Shown here: positions 25,852 through 30,021 of the stretch, piece after piece
Layout of the letters: the number at the start of each line of letters is the position of its first letter
How positions within the stretch are numbered: position 1 is the stretch's first letter
Translations under genes and position numbers: made by a program
From: Bradyrhizobium sp. CCH5-F6
Lineage (GTDB): Bacteria; Pseudomonadota; Alphaproteobacteria; Rhizobiales; Xanthobacteraceae
Length of the DNA: 30,021 nt
NCBI RefSeq assembly: GCF_001556045.1
Contig: NZ_LSIC01000210.1
Coordinates: 1 to 30,021 of the forward strand
Reading direction: 5' to 3'
The notes under the pieces: model-generated
What the model saw: the letters and a program-made list of their open reading frames with translations, nothing else
What the model was told of the DNA's origin: nothing
Database searches by the model: none

Positions 25852-25941
25852 GGAAGGGTGGCCGAGTGGTTTAAGGCACCGGTCTTGAAAACCGGCGTGC
25901 CCGCAAGGGTACCGTGGGTTCGAATCCCACCCCTTCCGCCA
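25852..25941 (+). tRNA. tRNA-Ser (anticodon UGA)
   Basis: A complete class II tRNA is visible. The acceptor arms are GGAAGGG (25852-25858) and CCCTTCC (25931-25937), with discriminator G and an encoded CCA (25939-25941). The anticodon stem CCGGT/ACCGG carries the loop CTTGAAA with anticodon TGA at 25886-25888. A long variable arm (GTGCCCGCAAGGGTAC) follows, and the T-loop is GGTTCGAATCC. It reads UCA and other UCN codons. The sequence character changes just after it, consistent with a tRNA used as an integration site. Confidence 0.97.
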
Positions 25942-26096
25942 AGGTCGTAAAAATGGCTAATTATTCCAATGGGTTGATTTAGATTTGGTGAAGTGCCCAC
26001 GACCCTAACCACGACTTACTTTGCCTTGCCCGGTCGTTAGACAATCGGCGCGCTTCAGCCATCGTTCAAAGCTCAACGAAGGCGAGGGAGGTAGGC

Positions 26097-26267
26097 GTGG
26101 AAGTCGGACTTGGAATCGACCCTGGCTCACCTGAGACGGAACTGATCGGACTGCTATTCACGCTCGTCGCGGTCATCGTTGTCCTGATCCAGGCTGGCGG
26201 CAGCGCGGTCGGAGGCCGCCAGGGTGAGTCTGGACCGAACGTTTTCCACACCCACGACAGGCAGTAG
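26097..26267 (+). CDS. Small single-span membrane protein
   Basis: The 56-codon frame opens at GTG 26097 and has a strong ribosome binding site: GGGAGGT stands about 4-5 bases before it. The product has a short acidic N-terminus (MEVGLGIDPGSPETE), one hydrophobic span of about 19 residues (LIGLLFTLVAVIVVLIQAG) and a hydrophilic Gly/His-containing tail ending HTHDRQ. By charge the C-terminal end would be cytoplasmic. I do not recognise a family. It stands 155 bp after the tRNA and 67 bp before the next gene on the same strand. Its short length makes it easy to miss in automated annotation. Confidence 0.55.
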   Translation: MEVGLGIDPGSPETELIGLLFTLVAVIVVLIQAGGSAVGGRQGESGPNVFHTHDRQ

Positions 26268-26334
26268 CTCGCGCTCGTTCCGCGCCCCTATGGATCGATA
26301 AATTGACTCTCGAGCGCGGCACGTCTCGATAGGG

Positions 26335-26565
26335 ATGTCCAAGCCCTACACGCGCGTGCGTCTCATCTGCTGCGATGATGGTGACCTGAACCATCGCTAC
26401 GAGATCCGAGTCTCAACCTTCGTGCAGTTCGACGAGAACCCTGGCCGGCGATCAATCAGCGGCCTACCGAGCAAGAAGGAAGCGGAGGAGATCGCCAAGG
26501 AGTTCGCAAGAAGCGAGAGAGATCGAACAGGTGCGCCGGTCTGGAAGGGAGGCCGCTCTGTATGA
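26335..26565 (+). CDS. Hypothetical small basic protein
   Basis: The 76-residue product starts MSKPYTRVRLICCDDGDLNH and contains strand-like segments (YEIRVSTFVQF) followed by a charged helix (SKKEAEEIAKEFARSERDR). No signal peptide or membrane span. The ribosome binding site is weak (ATAGGG directly before the ATG). I cannot assign a family. It is followed by a hairpin shared with the convergent gene. Confidence 0.5.
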   Translation: MSKPYTRVRLICCDDGDLNHRYEIRVSTFVQFDENPGRRSISGLPSKKEAEEIAKEFARSERDRTGAPVWKGGRSV

Positions 26566-26570
26566 ATGAA

Positions 26571-26593
26571 GAGGCCGCCGAGTGGGCGGCCTC
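26571..26593. terminator. Bidirectional hairpin between convergent genes
   Basis: GAGGCCGCC (26571-26579) and GGCGGCCTC (26585-26593) pair around GAGTG. It begins 5 bp after the plus-strand stop and lies 18 bp after the stop of the minus-strand gene. Neither side has a strong U-run. Confidence 0.5.
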
Positions 26594-26611
26594 GCAGCAT
26601 GCTGACCAAAT

Positions 26612-26842
26612 CTAGTTTGTTTTCTTTTTTTCTTCTTCCTTCTTCTTTGCTTCCTCGGCCTGTTTTTTTTCGTTGGCTTCCTTCATCTTTTTGGCTTCGG
26701 CTTCTTCCTTCTGCTTTTGCTGCTCGGCTTTGGCCTTTGCCAATTCTATCTCTTGCATCGAATTCATTTGAGCAACCGAAGGTGATGCTTGGACAATCGT
26801 TAGTGCGATAACGCCGAATAAGATTGCAATTAAGGTTTTCAT
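26612..26842 (-). CDS. Small exported Lys/Glu-rich helical protein
   Basis: The 76-residue product has a signal peptide (MKTLIAILFGVIALTIVQAS, cleavage likely SVA-QM at residue 24) and a mature part made almost wholly of Lys, Glu, Ala and Gln. That part should form a single charged helix or coiled coil. AAGGGAG stands 8 bases before ATG 26842, which decides the start over an in-frame codon 27 bases upstream. No family is recognised. A periplasmic helical protein is a reasonable description; a function cannot be given. Confidence 0.65.
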   Translation of the reverse strand: MKTLIAILFGVIALTIVQASPSVAQMNSMQEIELAKAKAEQQKQKEEAEAKKMKEANEKKQAEEAKKKEEEKKKTN

Positions 26843-27015
26843 GAACGGTACTCCCTTAAAGAGCCCCACGCCTAGAGCCTATCGCAGTGGTTGTGCGTTC
26901 TCTATCAAGTTGTCCCTAGAAGGTCCGCGACAAATTGGCTTAGGCTATGCGCGGTAAAAATACGGACAGAACCGCTGCTGTAAATAGACGCTGGAACGAT
27001 GAGCATGAAATGCAA

Positions 27016-27043
27016 ATGGGCCAGCGGAAACCGGCTGGCCCAT
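27016..27043 (-). terminator. Terminator of the minus-strand exported protein gene
   Basis: ATGGGCCAGC (27016-27025) and GCTGGCCCAT (27034-27043) pair around an 8-base loop. On the minus strand TTGCATTTCAT follows, moderately U-rich, 5 bp beyond the stop of the gene at 27049. Confidence 0.65.
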
Positions 27044-27048
27044 GAACC

Positions 27049-27750
27049 TTAGCCCGTGGCCAGCCGCTCGATGTCGCGGAAGATCGATTCCGCCATCCTC
27101 TCGCCGCAGCTTCCGCAGTCCAAAGAGATATCCGCGACATTACGCGCCTTTGAGTAGGCCTGCGCACAGCGGATCTTGGTCATTATCCCGTCGGCAGTTG
27201 ATGCAGGCGTTGCCGCAATGCGCTCCTCGATCGAGGCGTAGACCTCGAAAGCCCTGTCGCGCTCCCGCTCCAATTTTTTAAGGCCACGCGGATAGCGCTT
27301 GGCATTCCATGCATCAAAGGCGGCAATGATCTCGTCTGCCCGTGCACGCGCTTGGGGCGATGGGGTGAGCAACAGGAACCTCAGGGTCAGGTCATCGTCG
27401 GCACCGCTGCGCGCGGTAACTGGCCATCTCTCCTCGCGAAGTCGATTGACGTTGGCAGGACAGTCCCAGGCGTTGCGTACCTCGTCCACATACTGAAACT
27501 GCGGGAGACCGAGCTCCAGATCCTCGTCCCGCCATTCGAGAACCTTAGGCATTCTTGCGCGGTGGTCGTCGAACGCCAGGCGATCGACCGCAACATTCAG
27601 ATCGCACCAGCGCTGCTCTGCCAGGACGTATTCGTCAGCGAGGCTCAATAGTTCAGCGTCAGGATGAGATTGCGGGAGGCTGGCGGCGAACGACGGTGCA
27701 ATTGTCGGGGTGGCGGCGGCAATAGAAACGGCGGCGACGATCTTGTTCAT
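27049..27750 (-). CDS. Exported hypothetical protein
   Basis: The 233-residue product has a signal-like N-terminus (MNKIVAAVSIAAATPTIAPS, likely cleavage after FAA), then a mostly helical charged domain with segments LLSLADEYVLAEQRWCDLN, LRFLLLTPSPQARARADEII and FDAWNAKRYPRGLKKLERER. A C-terminal cysteine pair occurs in LDCGSCGERMAESI. AGGAG stands 8 bases before ATG 27750; the frame remains open to 27918 but that part is low-complexity and lies in the structured leader. Related proteins occur repeatedly in Bradyrhizobium accessory regions (from memory). The function is unknown. Confidence 0.65.
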   Translation of the reverse strand: MNKIVAAVSIAAATPTIAPSFAASLPQSHPDAELLSLADEYVLAEQRWCDLNVAVDRLAFDDHRARMPKVLEWRDEDLELGLPQFQYVDEVRNAWDCPANVNRLREERWPVTARSGADDDLTLRFLLLTPSPQARARADEIIAAFDAWNAKRYPRGLKKLERERDRAFEVYASIEERIAATPASTADGIMTKIRCAQAYSKARNVADISLDCGSCGERMAESIFRDIERLATG

Positions 27751-27926
27751 CAGTGATCTCCTGCTCAGGCCTTCAGCATGGGCGTTACACGTCGAATGGG
27801 TCCCGTTTGGTTCTGTCGCGGTGCGCGCGGTCTGGAATGCGCCAGACGGGCTAGCTGAGGTCGGGGGAGATGTGGAGAATCGGACTGCGCCGGCGGCGCT
27901 GGTGATCTTGCGTGTCATGCGTAGGG

Positions 27927-28002
27927 CTCACTGGTTCGTCGGCCTCTCACAGCCGCGCCCGGTGACAGACCAGGCAGCCGGGGGTGAGAGCCTGCCAGTG
28001 AG
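27927..28002. ncRNA. Nested three-level hairpin, candidate structured RNA
   Basis: Three concentric stems are visible: CTCACTGG (27927-27934) with CCAGTGAG (27995-28002), CTCTCAC (27944-27950) with GTGAGAG (27984-27990), and CCCGG (27958-27962) with CCGGG (27979-27983). It lies in a 566-bp gap (27751-28316) without a supported gene, 177 bp upstream of the minus-strand exported-protein gene. It could be a 5' leader element of that gene, a separate small RNA or a DNA-level palindrome. The strand is undetermined. Confidence 0.35.
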
Positions 28003-28142
28003 ACAGGTGCACCGCTTTTAAGGGAGGGACTGGGAAGCCTTCCCTCTGGACAGAACGGCACGCCCCGGCCATAAAGATCCGGTCGGTACCGCGCCGCCAA
28101 GCGCGTCCGTTGAGCCTCAAAGGGCTCGGTCAACCGCCGCCC

Positions 28143-28178
28143 ATCGCTTGCAGGCGATAGGCAATTCCTTGCAGGGAA
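28143..28178. ncRNA. Twin hairpins with identical TTGCAG loops
   Basis: ATCGC-TTGCAG-GCGAT (28143-28158) and TTCC-TTGCAG-GGAA (28165-28178) stand 6 bases apart and present the same six-base loop. The TGCA core is self-complementary, so the loops could kiss each other or another molecule. A further imperfect hairpin, GTTGA...TCAAC with an inner GCC/GGC, lies at 28109-28134. No gene overlaps with support. Confidence 0.3.
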
Positions 28179-28316
28179 AAGCGGTCGATATCACTGGTCC
28201 GGGCTCTCACACCCAACCGGCATCATCAGCTGATTTGCGCTAAATATCCACCTCCTTTGGGGCGCTTTCGCGCGCCTCAAGGTTGCATTATCGTTGGGCG
28301 GCGTGAGGGGGCCTTG

Positions 28317-28811
28317 ATGAGACAGCTTTTCATTCTTCTAGGGCTTTGCGTTCTGGCTGGCCCTGCGGATGCGATAGCACCGCGAAGTGCGACCTACTAC
28401 TGCACGCCCGACGCAGCAGGAGGGGTCAGCTACGATAAGCAGCTGCAGCGATGGAACGCTGCGAATTTTAGGCCAGCGAAGGCCTTCGTTTTGAAACTCA
28501 ACCACTTAAGTAGCGCTCGCGAGAAGATGTTCGACGGGGCAGAACTCTCTGCAGTCAATCGCTTCAATGTAGCTCTCACCGAGTCCGGCAGCAGTAAAGA
28601 CATCCCCTGTCGCAATATGCGGGATTTTTCCAAACCGATTGAGGTATGGGACGAGGGTTGGGTACGCTGCGATTTCAATCTGACCGAGCTACGGTTCAAT
28701 CCGGAAAACAATCGGTTTCTGACAGCGTACCTGGTTGGGTATGTCAGTGGCGACGATGACAACAGCGACACACCCGTTATCGGTATCGGCGTCTGCACCA
28801 AGTTAAATTAG
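28317..28811 (+). CDS. Exported hypothetical protein with conserved cysteines
   Basis: The 164-residue product has a signal peptide (MRQLFILLGLCVLAGPADA, cleavage near residue 19-21) and a mature domain of mixed strands. The domain includes SATYYCTPDAAGGVSYDKQL, FRPAKAFVLKLNHL, VWDEGWVRCDFNLTELRFNP and a C-terminal IGIGVCTKLN. Four cysteines in the mature part could form two disulfides. GAGGGGG lies about 5 bases before ATG 28317; the frame is open from 28257 but that part lacks signal character. The base composition is lower in GC than the core genes. Similar proteins are seen as orphans in rhizobial accessory regions (from memory). The function is unknown. Confidence 0.7.
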   Translation: MRQLFILLGLCVLAGPADAIAPRSATYYCTPDAAGGVSYDKQLQRWNAANFRPAKAFVLKLNHLSSAREKMFDGAELSAVNRFNVALTESGSSKDIPCRNMRDFSKPIEVWDEGWVRCDFNLTELRFNPENNRFLTAYLVGYVSGDDDNSDTPVIGIGVCTKLN

Positions 28812-28896
28812 TCGACAATGCATCGCCCACGCCGCGTCGAGTTCGTTCTTTCGCGGCTGCGCTAGTTGCACACCATTGATCTAAGAGCGGCAAGCG

Positions 28897-29649
28897 ATGA
28901 ATTCCAAGAATCTTCCTGGCCTGACTCCGATAGCAATATTAGGGCTTGCCACGATCCTTGTTGGTCTAATCAGCATCGGTATGCCCTTCACGTTCCCGGC
29001 CGAGCCTCTGAAGCTGACAGACTGGCTCGGCTTTGCCGGCAATCTGATTAGCGCAATGATAACTCTTGGCGCGGCAGTCGCTGCCTGGTTTGCCGTACAG
29101 TCACAGCTTGCGGCGCAACGTGCAATTTCCAATCGTCAAAGCGCAATCCAAAGCTACGGAGTTCTGCACGAGCTTGCATCCGTACTGGAAAACGAATTAC
29201 GGCTCTCGCTTAAACTGAACCAGATAGCTCGATCAACAACTATCATTGATGAGTTGCGACGGTCACATCCAATTGGTCCAGCGGTCGCCGCCACCATCGT
29301 CCCTATGTTGAAGAAGGCTAAGGTAGACTTAGATGCCACGATGAACGAGTGGGAAATAGCGGACACGAAGCGATGGCAGTTCCAATCAGCACACAACGAA
29401 CGAATGGAGCTTGAAGAAGCGATCGTCAAACTGAACGGAGAACTCACACGACACATCGCTACACTTGACATCGCGCTTTTGAATTCCGGAGCAATTAGAG
29501 ACCCCCAGAGACTCATCGACGGCATCACATTTTCAAACAGTGCCAACCACGTCCACAAAAAAAGGCGAGCTTATACCACCAAGATAAACTCGGAGATTGG
29601 GCGGCTTCTCCCTAAACTGGCGCGTTTGCGCCAAGAAGGAGATCTGTGA
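28897..29649 (+). CDS. Two-span membrane protein with long helical cytoplasmic domain
   Basis: The 250-residue product has two transmembrane segments near the N-terminus, about 11-31 (PIAILGLATILVGLISIGMP) and 43-68 (WLGFAGNLISAMITLGAAVA), ending in AWFAVQSQLAAQR. This W-x-G-F-x-G...AWFAVQ type of anchor recurs in many accessory-region membrane proteins. The remaining 180 residues are helical and charged (LHELASVLENELRLSLKLNQ, MELEEAIVKLNGELTRHIAT) and likely coiled coil in the cytoplasm. No enzyme motif is visible. The region is clearly poorer in GC than the core genes, suggesting transfer. Its stop overlaps the next start (TGATG), so the two proteins are probably made together. Confidence 0.75.
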   Translation: MNSKNLPGLTPIAILGLATILVGLISIGMPFTFPAEPLKLTDWLGFAGNLISAMITLGAAVAAWFAVQSQLAAQRAISNRQSAIQSYGVLHELASVLENELRLSLKLNQIARSTTIIDELRRSHPIGPAVAATIVPMLKKAKVDLDATMNEWEIADTKRWQFQSAHNERMELEEAIVKLNGELTRHIATLDIALLNSGAIRDPQRLIDGITFSNSANHVHKKRRAYTTKINSEIGRLLPKLARLRQEGDL

Positions 29650-29969
29650 TGCCGACCCGCGCCTGCGTGAAGCCGCCGCCTGAGTCGCGGCAGGCTCATG
29701 TCGGTCGCGGCCATCGAAAACGCAAGAATCAGAAGCCTTGCCCTTGCGCTCGCCCTCCGGTTGCGGTTGGATCGGGTATGGCCAACCTATCGGAAGAACT
29801 AGCCAAGCATATCGAGGCCGCTAACGTCCTGGTGCTCGCCGGCAAGGTCGAAGACAGTCTGGAAAAGCTGTTGCTTGTGGCCGGCCGAGAGATTCCAAAC
29901 AAAATCGCCAAGCGCATCTTCGCGGGCATGGGTCCGTTGAGCACTTTCTCCGGTAAGATCGAGGTGTGA
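29649..29969 (+). pseudogene. MltR/DUF4145-like protein, truncated at an insertion sequence end
   Basis: The frame encodes 106 residues. The first 44 are basic and Cys/Pro-containing (KRKNQKPCPCARPP). Residues 45-105 (MANLSEELAKHIEAANVLVL onward) resemble the N-terminal half of MltR-type proteins, reaching FAGMGPLSTFSGKIEV, the family's GPL-x-x-F-SxKI motif. Family members normally continue with a conserved helix (roughly AYALGLI) and a further 60 or more residues; here a stop comes at once at 29967. AAGGAG (29636-29641) stands 7 bases before ATG 29649 and the start overlaps the upstream stop by one base. An internal start at 29778 would give only the MltR part. MltR represses mannitol use in E. 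coli, but related domains have diverse or unknown roles. Confidence 0.55.
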
Positions 29970-30021
29970 ACTTCCTCCGAATGAGTGGACACCTGTAGTA
30001 GGCTCGTTGAGCCTGGAGGTG
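29967..30021. mobile_element. Probable left end of an insertion sequence (IS3-like)
   Basis: From TGAACTTCCTCC at 29967 the sequence no longer fits the MltR-like reading frame. It continues with GAATGAGTGGACACCTG and then GCTCGTTGAGCCTGGAGGTG at the window edge. IS3-family elements begin with TG, and TGGACACC-like blocks followed by a GGAGGT leader before orfA are usual in rhizobial members (from memory). Only 55 bases are visible and no transposase is seen, so the identification is tentative. Confidence 0.4.

Noticed and set aside
25050..26012. Minus-strand frame containing FKTGALNHSATLP.
   Set aside because: That peptide is the well-known false translation of the antisense strand of a tRNA-Ser gene; the frame also crosses a terminator.
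27915..28133. Minus-strand 72-codon frame covering the structured gap.
   Set aside because: It has no ribosome binding site of note, and its sequence is dominated by the inverted repeats, which better explain the conservation of pattern.
29720..29760. KNQKPCPCARPP as a SEC-C zinc motif.
   Set aside because: SEC-C needs a C-x-C followed by GSGKKYKxCC-like residues; the second Cys pair is absent.
25942..30021. Second copy of the tRNA-Ser 3' end that would mark an att site.
   Set aside because: I found no repeat of the T-arm/acceptor sequence downstream within the window.
1..30021. CRISPR array.
   Set aside because: No regularly spaced direct repeats occur. The repeats seen are inverted repeats or a protein-coding hexapeptide array.

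Overview
The window looks like chromosome of a Bradyrhizobium-type alphaproteobacterium (order Hyphomicrobiales, formerly Rhizobiales). The evidence is high GC throughout the first 26 kb, many small secreted proteins of kinds common in that group (DUF1236, LTXXQ-type, DUF1993), an EcfG-type stress promoter, and palindromic intergenic repeats typical of Bradyrhizobium and Rhodopseudomonas. This assignment is inference from gene content; no 16S rRNA gene is present.

Layout. Positions 1-1600 hold the start of a small exported protein (minus strand, cut by the window edge), a DUF1993 gene, and a His/Glu-rich protein with hexapeptide repeats. Positions 1759-7211 are a five-gene minus-strand operon: a Tat-exported sugar-binding protein, two MalF/MalG-type permeases, a MalK/UgpC-type ATPase and a 2-hydroxyacid dehydrogenase. 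Together they would import a carbohydrate-like substrate and process it. Positions 7666-9197 carry an LTXXQ-type exported protein, a single-domain response regulator and a small hypothetical gene. Positions 9358-14946 hold glucokinase (minus strand), then pncA, a PhaC-like hydrolase, glutamine-dependent nadE and a GrlR-like gene. pncA and nadE are two steps of NAD salvage. Positions 15054-16292 encode a DUF1236 protein behind a good EcfG-type promoter.

Positions 16740-22973 are a second uptake operon: a TIM-barrel sugar isomerase/epimerase-like enzyme, a family 5 solute-binding protein broken by a frameshift, two Dpp/Opp-type ATPases and two permeases. The last four genes are coupled by overlapping stop and start codons. 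A 108-bp nested palindromic repeat separates this operon from ilvD (dihydroxy-acid dehydratase). After it come a small exported Cys/Tyr-rich protein and a tRNA-Ser(UGA).

Beyond the tRNA (25942-30021) the character changes. Genes are short, mostly unrecognised and often exported or membrane-bound. Base composition is lower in GC, especially 28300-29650, and intergenic gaps are long. The region contains a 56-codon membrane protein with a strong ribosome binding site, a 566-bp gap full of inverted repeats, and a two-gene unit (a membrane protein plus an MltR-like gene). That unit ends abruptly at what looks like an insertion sequence terminus. This is most simply an accessory island beside a tRNA gene, but no integrase and no second att copy are visible.

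The best leads are the structured gap 27927-28214, the small membrane gene at 26097, the membrane protein/MltR-like pair, the EcfG promoter, and the hexapeptide-repeat protein.
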